A stretch of DNA of 64,000 nt from Akkermansiaceae bacterium (GCA_023301765.1 JALZUC010000021.1:62001-126000), one strand, 5' to 3'. Shown: positions 42,414-51,258, counted from the first letter of the stretch. A program made the numbers and translations. Notes: generated by a model not told the origin, from the sequence alone.

Positions 42414-43469
42414 TTAATCTTCCGGTGCCTGCTCGCGTTGATTACTCGGTGAGCCATCTTTATTATGAAAGGCGACAACTGCACCTATACCAGCTGCATG
42501 ATCAGCTCCCAGCCGCCTCGGCATCTCTAGCACAGGCAAATAATACCTCTGCTTTTTTTTCCAAAACATAATAACACACACCATCCCAGCTATAGTAAAA
42601 AAAAGTCCTACTACGCCTACCGTTATATATTGAAAATAAGGTTTGAAGCCAGCCTTACCCTTCTCCACGGGCTTCTCTTTAGGGTCTTGAGCTGCACTTC
42701 TTTCACCTTGATCATTAGTCGCTTTATTTTGGATAGGCTCCTCGGAAGCGGCTGCTATCATATCCTGCTCCATCCAGTAGAGGTTAATGGAGAGCTGTAG
42801 TGCATATGCTGCCACCTGATCCGCACGCTCAGATTTTTCCATCGCTTTCAACATGGCGCTTTCATTAGCACGGCTTTTCCCAAAAGTTTTCAGCCCTATG
42901 AGCCCCTGACCACCAAAAGCAAGCAGGCTACGGCTGGGGTCCCCCATAAAATAAAAAACTACGGCTGTAAGCTTAGACTCAGCATAAAACTCCCGGGCAA
43001 ATCTAGCCACGCTATATCTATATGGTATATCTTGTTCAGTATCAAAAATGTATAGCCGTATATCTATATCTGATTCACCAGCATAATAGTTAAGAAACTG
43101 CTCGCTCGCCTGCGCCTCCTTACGCGTCAAAAGCTGTTGAGGGTCTACTAAATAGCCACTTGGAAACTGCTTAAAATATTGATCAAGAAACTCCTCAGGA
43201 ATAAACTCAGGCGTGAAAAATGGTGCATATTTTTTATTACCTAATGATAGCGACTTTAAGTCTATCAGTGGATAAAGGTTTGTATCACCCGGAAATGATC
43301 CTCTGAGTAATATGGATCCGGCCTTGATTTCTCCATTTTTCAAACGTGTTCTATCTGAGTCTGACCACTCAGGGAGATTCTCAGCATAGACATACTGATA
43401 GCTAGTCAAACAGATAAGGGCTAACCATACTGCTGAAACACTGGGTGCTATGGACAATGTCTTTTTCAT
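42414..43469 (-). CDS. Membrane-anchored TPM-domain-like protein
   Basis: The 351-residue protein has a signal peptide (about 1-29, ...YQYVYAE), an extracytoplasmic domain and one membrane helix near 275-298, then a basic cytoplasmic tail. Within the outer domain, GYLVDPQQLLTRKEAQASEQFL and DIDIRLYIFDTEQDI recall the start of TPM (TPM_phosphatase) domains. The following YRYSVARFAREFYAES and FYFMGDPSRSLLAFG complete the pattern. Family members include modulators and a plant phosphatase, but bacterial roles are mostly unknown. Its ATG overlaps the stop of the upstream TPM gene in an ATGA, so the pair is translationally coupled. Confidence 0.65.
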   Translation of the reverse strand: MKKTLSIAPSVSAVWLALICLTSYQYVYAENLPEWSDSDRTRLKNGEIKAGSILLRGSFPGDTNLYPLIDLKSLSLGNKKYAPFFTPEFIPEEFLDQYFKQFPSGYLVDPQQLLTRKEAQASEQFLNYYAGESDIDIRLYIFDTEQDIPYRYSVARFAREFYAESKLTAVVFYFMGDPSRSLLAFGGQGLIGLKTFGKSRANESAMLKAMEKSERADQVAAYALQLSINLYWMEQDMIAAASEEPIQNKATNDQGERSAAQDPKEKPVEKGKAGFKPYFQYITVGVVGLFFTIAGMVCVIMFWKKKQRYYLPVLEMPRRLGADHAAGIGAVVAFHNKDGSPSNQREQAPED

Positions 43470-44098
43470 TCTACCTGGCTGTGAGGTTGCTCCATCGTCT
43501 GCGGTGAAGTTAAATCTCCCTGCTCGTCCTTCCCTGCTCGTCCATGATATTTCTTTGGATTTCGTTTTACTTGTTTTGAGCTCTTTACCAGCGCTGCGGA
43601 AACCTTAGTGATAACTATCTTTAAAGCTTTGTAATAATTCCCCTGTAATAGATGAGGGTGCGCTTTTGATAGAGCATTAAAGGTATCTTCCTCTTTAAGG
43701 TAAATATCAAGTAGGTAACCATTAGCAATAAATGCGGATTTCCCGTTTACATCCACGACTAGAAGAATGCCTCCATCATTGGACCTTGTCAGATCTACAT
43801 CCTTAAAGTTACTCCGGTTAAGTAACCACATACCATACTGGCGAATATGAGAACAATCATCAAGAGACCCGAAGTAGACACTAAAAAATAGCTGCGGGAA
43901 ATTATCCTCAAAATTATGCAGCCACCTCTCCACATTTCTACGCTCCTTCATACGTAGCACCCCGGCCACATCACTTAATTTAAGCATGCTCACTGCATCT
44001 GCGCCATACAGGTCGTCCAGATCAGATGTCGCAAAGCCACAGTGAGGGCACTGCGGCGCACTGCGATGAATACGCTGGACGCATCTTGGACACTTCAT
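43466..44098 (-). CDS. Zinc-ribbon plus TPM-domain protein
   Basis: The 210-residue protein starts with a zinc ribbon, MKCPRCVQRIHRSAPQCPHCGF (CxxC...CxxC, residues 3-20). It is followed by a TPM-like domain with NVERWLHNFEDNFPQLFFSVYFG and SNDGGILLVVDVNGKSAFIANGYLLDIYL. It has no signal peptide and is probably cytoplasmic or membrane-associated through its neighbour. The last 40 residues are charged and disordered. It overlaps the next gene by 4 bp. Confidence 0.75.
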   Translation of the reverse strand: MKCPRCVQRIHRSAPQCPHCGFATSDLDDLYGADAVSMLKLSDVAGVLRMKERRNVERWLHNFEDNFPQLFFSVYFGSLDDCSHIRQYGMWLLNRSNFKDVDLTRSNDGGILLVVDVNGKSAFIANGYLLDIYLKEEDTFNALSKAHPHLLQGNYYKALKIVITKVSAALVKSSKQVKRNPKKYHGRAGKDEQGDLTSPQTMEQPHSQVE

Positions 44099-44202
44099 CT
44101 CGTAACTAAAATACTGTATCCACCATATTTTCCAAGTCCTGTTATCAATGGATTGTAAAAAATAAAAAACTTAATGCTCATTAACCTAGACTCTTTAATC
44201 TC

Positions 44203-44862
44203 CTAGTTTCTCCCCAATAGTGCTAACATGCGCCCCGTACTGCCTTTTTGCTGCCTATAACTATAGTAGCAGCTCAAGTCAGAAGTCGTACATATGCCTG
44301 AATCTGTATACTGATTCTCTGGAACTCCGGCCTCGATTACCTGCTCACGTATTTGACCCGCAAAGTCCACCTCATACGCTGGTGGGCGAATACATGGTGC
44401 TAGCACCACTCGCAGGTCACTGGGCTGGCTACCATATTCCTCCTGCATCATTGCTACTGCTTTTCCAGTAATATTACCATCAGTGCCTTTTTTCCCAGAA
44501 TGTAGCAGCGCCAGCGCATTCTGCACAGGGTCTAGGATGTAGACGGCACCGCAGTCAGCGACATACATACCTAATAAAATCCCCTTATCTCTGGTAATCA
44601 ACCCATCTACCTCTGGCCACGTCTGTGCTGATTCACCTTTTTCTATAAAGGTAATATCCGTTCCGTGGGTTTGCTCAGCACGGTGCAGCTGCCCCCATGA
44701 AAAACCCAGCTTGGTAACTGCATTTTCATGTGCCGGCTGAAGTCTATTTACCGTAGCTACCCTATCCGTATCTACGGAAACCCCATCTATCTTGCCCACG
44801 AAGTCCGCACACACACCAGGTAACTGGTTCATTTTTTCTAAATAAAAAGGCGTTTGCGTCAT
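44203..44862 (-). CDS. pgeF: Multicopper-polyphenol-oxidase-like purine nucleoside phosphorylase (YfiH/PgeF family)
   Basis: The 219-residue protein is of the YfiH/PgeF family, which includes purine nucleoside phosphorylases and a peptidoglycan-editing factor. The expected zinc and active-site segments are present as QTHGTDI, MYVADCGAVYI and VVLAPCIRPPAYEV. The segment normally reading HAGWRG here reads HSGKKG, which may be a lineage variant. The protein is slightly shorter than usual. It lies about 100 bp downstream of a MarR-type regulator on the same strand, with no other partner. Confidence 0.82.
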   Translation of the reverse strand: MTQTPFYLEKMNQLPGVCADFVGKIDGVSVDTDRVATVNRLQPAHENAVTKLGFSWGQLHRAEQTHGTDITFIEKGESAQTWPEVDGLITRDKGILLGMYVADCGAVYILDPVQNALALLHSGKKGTDGNITGKAVAMMQEEYGSQPSDLRVVLAPCIRPPAYEVDFAGQIREQVIEAGVPENQYTDSGICTTSDLSCYYSYRQQKGSTGRMLALLGRN

Positions 44863-44963
44863 AGAGCTAAGTCATCAACGGAAGTACACTTCATTTCCAA
44901 ACCTCTGCTGAGGCCTTAAAAAATCTTTATTATCTGCGAGCCTCCTTAGAGTCACGATCTATA

Positions 44964-45407
44964 CTAACCCCGCCCCTGAAGAGCGCGGTTTGCGTGATCC
45001 ACAGTATCAGCTTCTTCTTCATCCATTTCAGACATAACGTCTGATAAATTTGATGCAATTTCGCTACGCATACGTGCTACTAGCTCAGTTCCCTTTTGAG
45101 TGATACGAACCATGATCTTACGGCGATCTTCCGCAGCGTGTACACGTTCAACATAGCTCAGCTTTTCAAGACGGTCCACAAGACCTGTTGCTGCAGCAGT
45201 AGAATGCCCCATCTTCTTAGCGATGTCTGACATAGTCAGATACTCTTCACTAGAAAGGTAAGCTAGTAGGAAGAACTGAGGAAATGAGATGTTACCACGG
45301 TTCAGTTCGCTAGATAGATTTAGAATGCAAGAGCGTTGAGTGAACAACACAAAATCTGCGAGGCGGTCGGTATCGACTTGGCTAGAAATGGTAGGGCTAG
45401 TTTTCAT
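44964..45407 (-). CDS. MarR-family transcriptional regulator
   Basis: The 147-residue protein has the MarR winged-helix fold. Helices run to SFPQFFLLAYLSSEEYLTMSDIAKKMG, with the recognition helix in HSTAAATGLVDRLEKLSYVER and the wing AEDRRKIMVRIT. These dimers usually respond to small ligands and repress nearby genes and themselves. A perfect inverted repeat, ACATTAG/CTAATGT, sits 13-40 bp upstream of its ATG and is the likely operator. What it controls is not clear from the neighbours, pgeF and a lipoprotein gene. Confidence 0.93.
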   Translation of the reverse strand: MKTSPTISSQVDTDRLADFVLFTQRSCILNLSSELNRGNISFPQFFLLAYLSSEEYLTMSDIAKKMGHSTAAATGLVDRLEKLSYVERVHAAEDRRKIMVRITQKGTELVARMRSEIASNLSDVMSEMDEEEADTVDHANRALQGRG

Positions 45408-45419
45408 TTTAGTTAATGC

Positions 45420-45447
45420 ACATTAGCTGTTTAATTGCAACTAATGT
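45420..45447. promoter_or_regulatory. Candidate MarR operator (inverted repeat)
   Basis: ACATTAG (45420-45426) and CTAATGT (45441-45447) form a perfect 7-bp inverted repeat. Their centres are 21 bp apart, two helical turns, as suits a dimeric winged-helix regulator. The outer flanks continue the symmetry with one mismatch. It lies just upstream of the MarR gene start and so would give autorepression. Confidence 0.5.
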
Positions 45448-45578
45448 TCACGTAGTGAGAAATTTAAAATACATAAAACAAAACGCGCCCGCAAGAGTTA
45501 TTTTTAAATAAACACCGGGAAACGGCATGAAATATTGTATATTTTTTATATAAATCATAGCTACCCTACTAGCTATTA

Positions 45579-46088
45579 CTATAGCTCGCTTGCCCTTACT
45601 TTGGGGGGAGCTATTAGTGTAGTAGGGCTAGTCACAGGGAACACTGGTGCTGGTAGGGACTCTTCTACTACTGGCTCAGGCACAGTAGCTTGAGGCGCTT
45701 TAAGTGCAGCATTGATCTCTTCATCCACAAAAGGAGTCTTAGACGCCTCCTTAATAATCGTGCGGATATATACACCATCCCCCACCTCTACACTGCCTTC
45801 ACGGATATCTGCTGCCACGTGCTCCCCTAGTTTTTCACCTGTTGGCATGAGGCTAGCCGAACGCCCGTCACCACGGCTTTCCACTATCTGCCCCTCCGCC
45901 ACTCTCCAGGGACCATATCGGCGAATGAGTACAAACCGAGCGCTTTCATTCACAGACTGCACCCTTCCAGAAAGTCTTATATTAGAATTATTACCAAGAG
46001 CTATTGGCTTTTTTTTAAAAAAACTACATGCCGGTAACAGAAGAATCACTAGAAAAATCGGGCAAACGAGGCGAGGCATCTTACTCAT
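45579..46088 (-). CDS. Putative lipoprotein of unknown function
   Basis: The 169-residue protein has a lipoprotein signal with lipobox LLPAC and cysteine at residue 21. The mature part begins with SFFKKKPIALG and a segment GRVQSVNESARFVLIRRYG, which looks like a small beta-barrel fold. It ends in a proline-rich tail. The family is not recognised. It is transcribed from the strand opposite to hemH, 60 bp downstream of queD. Confidence 0.75.
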   Translation of the reverse strand: MSKMPRLVCPIFLVILLLPACSFFKKKPIALGNNSNIRLSGRVQSVNESARFVLIRRYGPWRVAEGQIVESRGDGRSASLMPTGEKLGEHVAADIREGSVEVGDGVYIRTIIKEASKTPFVDEEINAALKAPQATVPEPVVEESLPAPVFPVTSPTTLIAPPKVRASEL

Positions 46089-46148
46089 ATCTCTCTAATT
46101 CAGCCACAAGATCGTAAACAGTAAAACTAGAAACTACTCAGGTTTACT

Positions 46149-46514
46149 CTAAAACTCTCCTCGAAAAGAACAACGTGCGGTGGGAGTCTCATAGATTGTG
46201 ACTTCAGCAAGGCCTGGCAGATCACCTTCCAACTTCCGCCAGAACCAAGCACACATCACCTCAATTGTAGGGCTCTCTAGCCCAGCAATATCATTGAGCA
46301 CACTGTGGTCCATTTCCCCCAGCAGAGGTTTCATAGCGTCCGAGATACGTTTATGATCATAGATCCAGCCAATCTTCGGATCTACTTCACCCTCAATACT
46401 GATCTCAACTTTAAAGCTGTGCCCATGCATCTGAATACACTTATGCCCCTCAGGTAGGCTCGGCAGATGATGTGCTGCCTCGAAGCAAAAGTCCTTGGTT
46501 AATCTAGCGCGCAT
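46149..46514 (-). CDS. queD: 6-carboxy-5,6,7,8-tetrahydropterin synthase (QueD/PTPS family)
   Basis: This 121-residue protein makes 6-carboxytetrahydropterin for queuosine synthesis; some relatives act in tetrahydrobiopterin pathways. The zinc histidines and catalytic cysteine are visible in FEAAHHLP and CIQMHGHSF (C26, H30, H32), which is the CxxxHGH form found in QueD. The late EVTIYETPTARC carries the conserved glutamate. No queC, queE or queF is adjacent, and I saw no preQ1 riboswitch upstream. It is divergent from hemH. Confidence 0.93.
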   Translation of the reverse strand: MRARLTKDFCFEAAHHLPSLPEGHKCIQMHGHSFKVEISIEGEVDPKIGWIYDHKRISDAMKPLLGEMDHSVLNDIAGLESPTIEVMCAWFWRKLEGDLPGLAEVTIYETPTARCSFRGEF

Positions 46515-46640
46515 ACCTGCGGAATCGCTTAATGCTCTACATTTGTCAATTTCTTATCAAAGTCAGACATGCAGTGGACAAAATGTAAAGCATCGCTATC
46601 ATCCATCCAGACACACTACTAGACCTAACATTTACCAACC

Positions 46641-47666
46641 ATGTCCAAAGCAGCAGCCCTACTTCTTAATCTCGGATCTCCTGATAGCACTTCTATTCCT
46701 GACGTCCGCCGCTACCTAGACGAGTTCCTCTCCGATGAGCGCGTTCTAGACATCCCCGCCTGGAAACGAGCACTCATCCTCAAGCTTTTCATCCTCCCCA
46801 CACGCCCCAAAGAATCTGCTGAAGCATACTCAGAGGTCTGGACTGAAGAGGGCTCCCCGCTTATCGTAACCAGTAAGGAACAGCACAAACTTGTCTCTGA
46901 TCAGGTGGAAATACCCGTCTACCTCGGTATGCGCTACGGTAACCCTAGCACGCCAGAGATAATCAAAGAAATCGTGGCGAGTGGTGTTACCGACCTCTTT
47001 ATCATGCCGCTCTACCCACATTACGCAATGTCTAGCTATGAGACCGCCGTAGTCTGCGCCATGGATGAAGTTCGTAAACAAGCACCTAATATGCGGACAA
47101 ATCTTCTTCAGCCGTTTTACCAAGATGAAGACTACATTCAGGCACTAGCAGATAGCGCTAAGCCTCATCTGGAGGACGATGATGACCTACTACTCTTCAG
47201 CTATCACGGTATACCTGAGCGTCATGTGCAGAAAACAGACCCCTCACACGCGCACTGCCTCGTCCGTGACGACTGCTGTGTAAATCCTCACCCATGCCAT
47301 GCTACCTGCTATAAGCATCAGTGCCTAGCTACCACTAAAGCCGTTATTGAAAAAATGGGGGTTGATAAAAAGAAAACAGCTATTTCCTTCCAGTCCCGCC
47401 TACTACGTGATCCATGGCTGGGGCCATACACTGACTATGAGCTAGCGCGCTTTGGTAAAGAAGGTATCAAAAAAATCAAAGTTATGTGCCCTGCCTTTGT
47501 CTCTGATTGCTTAGAGACCATAGAAGAGATTGGCATGACAGGTGTAGAGCAGTTTAAAGATGCTGGTGGTGAGTCCCTCACCCTTATACCCTGCATGAAC
47601 GCCCACCCCACATGGATCCAATTCCTTTCTAACAGAATCACTGAGTGGCAAAAAACACTGAAATAG
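46641..47666 (+). CDS. hemH: Ferrochelatase with six-cysteine segment
   Basis: Ferrochelatase inserts ferrous iron into protoporphyrin IX at the membrane face, the last step of protoheme synthesis by the classical route. The 341-residue protein has LLLNLGSPDS, the active histidine in SYHGIPERH (H189) and the glutamate in CPAFVSDCLETIEEI (E292). Residues 206-228 contain six cysteines (C206, C212, C213, C219, C223, C228). A similar internal cysteine segment ligates a [2Fe-2S] cluster in some bacterial ferrochelatases. It is followed, 33 bp later, by acpH. hemB at 1999-2976 is the other heme gene here. Confidence 0.96.
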   Translation: MSKAAALLLNLGSPDSTSIPDVRRYLDEFLSDERVLDIPAWKRALILKLFILPTRPKESAEAYSEVWTEEGSPLIVTSKEQHKLVSDQVEIPVYLGMRYGNPSTPEIIKEIVASGVTDLFIMPLYPHYAMSSYETAVVCAMDEVRKQAPNMRTNLLQPFYQDEDYIQALADSAKPHLEDDDDLLLFSYHGIPERHVQKTDPSHAHCLVRDDCCVNPHPCHATCYKHQCLATTKAVIEKMGVDKKKTAISFQSRLLRDPWLGPYTDYELARFGKEGIKKIKVMCPAFVSDCLETIEEIGMTGVEQFKDAGGESLTLIPCMNAHPTWIQFLSNRITEWQKTLK

Positions 47667-47699
47667 CCCTCCTTTACTACGGTCACTTCATTTACCCTC

Positions 47700-48293
47700 G
47701 TGAACTACCTCGCCCACTTACTACTTGCCGATGATACAGACGCCTCGCGAGTCGGTAATTTATTAGGTGATTTTACGCGAGGAAGTCTGGAGGACTTAGC
47801 AAAGATATACCCTGAGGAACTAGTCCGCGGTATTAAGATGCACCGTGCAGTGGATAGCTACACGGACTCCCACGCTGTTTTCAAGGAATGTAAGCTACTG
47901 CTAGCACCTGAGCGCAGGCGTTTTGCTGGAGTCATCGTAGATATATTTTTTGATCACTATCTGTGTCAACAATGGGGTGATTACTGTAGTGTCACCTTAG
48001 ACGATTTCTGTGCACAAGTTTACAGCGATTTTGAAACCCATCCGGAGTGGCTAGCCGGCCGTCTAAAGGACGCATTTCCACTCATGAGAAAGCAGAACTG
48101 GCTCATGGCCTACGCCAGTGTAGAAGGGATAGAACTCACCCTACAGCGCGTAGCACAGCGGTCGCCACGCGTGGTAGGCATCGCTGATGGCATTCAGGAT
48201 TTCAAAGAAAACTACAGTGAATTTGAACTGAAGTTTAATAGCTTCATGCCGGATCTCGTAGAATTTGTCAGGAAATGGAAAGAGTCTAACTAG
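47700..48293 (+). CDS. acpH: ACP phosphodiesterase family protein
   Basis: The 197-residue protein matches AcpH, which removes the 4'-phosphopantetheine group from acyl carrier protein. The N-terminus NYLAHLLLAD is diagnostic and begins at a GTG codon at 47700. Other family marks are GNLLGDFTRGS, GIKMHRAVDSYTDSH and VDIFFDHYL, which carry the metal-binding aspartates and histidines of an HD-like fold. It follows hemH closely and may be co-transcribed with it. Confidence 0.92.
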   Translation: MNYLAHLLLADDTDASRVGNLLGDFTRGSLEDLAKIYPEELVRGIKMHRAVDSYTDSHAVFKECKLLLAPERRRFAGVIVDIFFDHYLCQQWGDYCSVTLDDFCAQVYSDFETHPEWLAGRLKDAFPLMRKQNWLMAYASVEGIELTLQRVAQRSPRVVGIADGIQDFKENYSEFELKFNSFMPDLVEFVRKWKESN

Positions 48294-48304
48294 ACGCTAG
48301 GGCG

Positions 48305-49762
48305 CTACCTAAAGAGCCCCCGCAGGAGGTCACCTGCCTTTTGCTTCAGCGCATCTTCACCTGATTTTTTAGCTTCATCCAGAAGATCTGGGACACCCTC
48401 CACCACACGGACCTTAGGGTCCGAGAGGTCTTCACTCGACCTTACTTTGATAAAAAGCCTGTTATTCTTATAAATTTTCCCTTTTACATCGTTTATTAGC
48501 TTATCTGCCATCTTTGAGGGTAATAGACCTACCACTGCACTCATAGCTTTTAGAAAGCGCTCACTGGATTTCACCGACGCTAACATCTCTGCATTAATTT
48601 CATGCTGGTCTGTCTCTGTCTGTAGCCATGACCCATCTAGAGCCGCTATTTCCCAATCACCCAGCCAGATGGATAGTGGCTCATGCACAGTGATCTTTCC
48701 CAAATGGTAATGCACAGCAACAGCCTGACTACGGCCGAATGTAGCACGCTCTGGAAGCCGCGTAATACTTACCCCCACTTTCTCAAGGATCTCGAGAGAC
48801 TCCCATGCATCACTAATAACTGGCACCTTAGTATTTAGCCAAGATGCATCACCAAGATCAATGCGCCCCCTCACCTCCGGCTCCATATTCCCTGTCTCAG
48901 GATTAAAGATCATAGCACTAGCATCGCCAGTTAAGTTAAGATCGCCATAGTGCCAGCCCTCAGTTGAATGAATTTCTATCTTACTCGCCATCGTCAGCTT
49001 GGCCGTATTTGTAGCTTTCAGATTTTTAGTATCCACACTGATCGAACTAAGCACTAGCTGCACATCACTACAGCGAATTCTCAAACCGGTTTTCTCTAAG
49101 GTTATATCGACATGAGAGTCTTCAATCACCAGCCCTCCCAGGGACGCTATAAAATCCTCCTGATCAAAGGCGTTAAAACCACCTTCATTACTACCACCTT
49201 CATTACTACCACCTTCATTACTACCACCTTCATTACTTTCTAAGCTTACATAGTTATCACGCTTAGGTCCTGATATTGATTCACTAGTATTATCTTCCTC
49301 CTCAGGAGATCTGAGCATTTTTTCCAATGATGTACTACCGTCTTCAAAAGAGATCATCGAAATCTCGGCTCCTTTAATAGTAATTTTAGAAACATCTATG
49401 TGTTTATTAAAAAGTTTCCAGAAATTCACATTAAGATCCAACTGCTCTACTTTAATCCCTGCGGATGAGGGATCTATATCCCTTGGTGAAAGCGTCACGT
49501 CAGACAAAGTAAAGCGCGTAGGCACACTAAAAAGTGCTAGTTCTACAGCACCAATTTCTACATGGCTATTAATCGACCCCTCTAACTTATCAGCTAAGTA
49601 ATCTTCACTCACCAGGCTTTTAATAATGATCACCGCAGTAATCAGTAAAATAACAATAGTCGCAAAAAACACACATCCTAGCTTAAACCAAATGCTTTTT
49701 CTTTTCGCTACCTGCCCTGAAGACTTTGTTTTTATAGATGATCGGTCTGACATGAAATCCAT
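48305..49762 (-). CDS. AsmA-like membrane protein with in-frame minisatellite
   Basis: With the ATG at 49762 (a GAGGT motif precedes it) the protein has about 485 residues. A cytoplasmic N-terminus of about 25 residues leads to one membrane helix (WFKLGCVFFATIVILLITAV), then a long periplasmic part. The first periplasmic section (LEGSINSHVEIGAVELALFS ... LSDVTLSPRD) resembles the AsmA/DUF748 group of envelope lipid-transport or assembly proteins. Near the middle lies a pentapeptide repeat SNEGG present four times, encoded by a 15-bp tandem repeat at 49178-49237. Several downstream in-frame ATGs are also possible starts. It converges on acpH. Confidence 0.7.
   Translation of the reverse strand: MDFMSDRSSIKTKSSGQVAKRKSIWFKLGCVFFATIVILLITAVIIIKSLVSEDYLADKLEGSINSHVEIGAVELALFSVPTRFTLSDVTLSPRDIDPSSAGIKVEQLDLNVNFWKLFNKHIDVSKITIKGAEISMISFEDGSTSLEKMLRSPEEEDNTSESISGPKRDNYVSLESNEGGSNEGGSNEGGSNEGGFNAFDQEDFIASLGGLVIEDSHVDITLEKTGLRIRCSDVQLVLSSISVDTKNLKATNTAKLTMASKIEIHSTEGWHYGDLNLTGDASAMIFNPETGNMEPEVRGRIDLGDASWLNTKVPVISDAWESLEILEKVGVSITRLPERATFGRSQAVAVHYHLGKITVHEPLSIWLGDWEIAALDGSWLQTETDQHEINAEMLASVKSSERFLKAMSAVVGLLPSKMADKLINDVKGKIYKNNRLFIKVRSSEDLSDPKVRVVEGVPDLLDEAKKSGEDALKQKAGDLLRGLFR
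49178..49237. repeat. 15-bp tandem repeat, four perfect copies
   Basis: The unit ACCACCTTCATTACT occurs four times without a mismatch at 49178, 49193, 49208 and 49223. On the coding strand it gives SNEGG per copy. Because the unit is a multiple of three, changes in copy number would not break the frame. Confidence 0.97.
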
Positions 49763-50037
49763 GATTACGACCTCACTACCTAATAACAACCTTCTTTCTT
49801 AAATTTCCACTAGGCTGAACATTATTATACCCACTATCTCTGACAGTTACTAAGATTGAATACACTAGCCTCCTACGAATGTAAGCTTGATGAAATATCT
49901 GATAATTGAGAGCACGCTATCTACCCAGACTCCTACGCCCTCAATGCGTGGCCAGCTCAGTATCCTGTACCTAGATACCAGTAAAATTTGGCAAACCAAT
50001 ACATAGGGCAAAGCCACTAAATAAAGCTCATCGAGCT

Positions 50038-51258
50038 CTACCGCACAGGCAGAGTAGGATCTCCTAGCAGATTCAGCTCACAGATACCCTGATGGTATGT
50101 CGCTGACTTTACTGCGTCTGCCGCCTGTTCAGACTTCACATGAGCTAGTGCCATACCCACGTTCTTTTTTTGACCCAGAGTAGCAGCCCAGAAGCCCGCC
50201 ATAACCTCAGTAGTACCATCAAGTTTACCCTCTCTCATCATCAGTGGAAAATCTATTTCTGGGTTATGCAAATGGGGTTTCCCCTCACGCGCTGGAGCTA
50301 TCACCACTACGGCACCACCATCTGGCTGCCTAAGCATCGCCTCCGTGATACATGGATCCTTCTCTGCATCAAACTGCCCAGTAAAACATGATACCGTAGT
50401 AATAACTAACGGTTGGTCTTTATTTTTCAACTCTCTGACCGAATCATAGCTGAATTTTTTTCTATTTTCTAATACCCAGCAATCTATCAAACCATGTCCA
50501 TGGATATGCCATTTATTCATCCCCTTAACAGCAAACTGCTCGGATAAATTAGCAGGGCTCAGCTCGTATGATCCAGGTGCCCCGTCACCATCCCATGAGG
50601 TTTTATCACTAAATAAAAAATATACTGACCCTGTAGGCCACACCTCTGGGATGATATTTAGCCCAGCATTTAACACCTTGGGGTAAGCCCCACGCACCTC
50701 ACAGGTAAATACCAGCTCAGTCGATGGCTTCTGAGCTATATGTGAGACGACCTTATTTCTGTAAGCCGCTATATCCTCAGCCGTACGGACAGGAATACGG
50801 CCGATGGCTACTGAACCATCTGGGTAAGTGATAGCCTCACGGTCTTCTGTAAATTCACCATAAACACCATCATTATCATGATCCCAATTAGTAGGGCTGA
50901 TATAATAAATATCACTAGGAATATCCTGATCATTCCCCCACATATTTTTATGATAAGTATCTCGATCTGGAACTAGCCCCCCTGAACCGGAACTATCTCC
51001 CCCCAAAATAATAGTATGGAAGCTATGTTTATCAATATGCTCACGCGCACAAAGTCTAATTTTTTCCTGAATATCTTTACCCTCATATTTCTCAGAAATC
51101 TCCGTGGTAGTTACCAGTTTCATCATAACCCCCTGCTCAGCACGTAAAGCTACATACTCTGCCCATGCCTCTCTAAGCTCAGGAGGGCTAACCAGAAGAG
51201 CCTTAGGTTCAGTAGCAAATACAGGTAAGCTTAGGATAATAAATATTAAAAATTTCAT
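50038..51258 (-). CDS. Gingipain-like C25 family cysteine peptidase, secreted
   Basis: From the ATG at 51258 the protein has 406 residues and a signal peptide (MKFLIFIILSLPVFATEP). The body resembles the peptidase C25 (gingipain) catalytic domain. It shows ALLVSPPELREAWAEYVALR, HTIILGGDSSG, DIYYISPTNWDHDNDGVYGE, the histidine motif HIHGHG (H253/H255) and TTVSCFTG with the candidate nucleophile C291. The spacing of histidine to cysteine is about 36 residues, near the gingipain value. It is a compact form without the C-terminal adhesin or sorting domain. Its export route and substrate are unknown. Confidence 0.82.
   Translation of the reverse strand: MKFLIFIILSLPVFATEPKALLVSPPELREAWAEYVALRAEQGVMMKLVTTTEISEKYEGKDIQEKIRLCAREHIDKHSFHTIILGGDSSGSGGLVPDRDTYHKNMWGNDQDIPSDIYYISPTNWDHDNDGVYGEFTEDREAITYPDGSVAIGRIPVRTAEDIAAYRNKVVSHIAQKPSTELVFTCEVRGAYPKVLNAGLNIIPEVWPTGSVYFLFSDKTSWDGDGAPGSYELSPANLSEQFAVKGMNKWHIHGHGLIDCWVLENRKKFSYDSVRELKNKDQPLVITTVSCFTGQFDAEKDPCITEAMLRQPDGGAVVVIAPAREGKPHLHNPEIDFPLMMREGKLDGTTEVMAGFWAATLGQKKNVGMALAHVKSEQAADAVKSATYHQGICELNLLGDPTLPVR

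Noticed and set aside
46515-46640. Possible preQ1 riboswitch upstream of queD
   Set aside because: No preQ1 aptamer sequence was visible in the 126 bp between queD and hemH.
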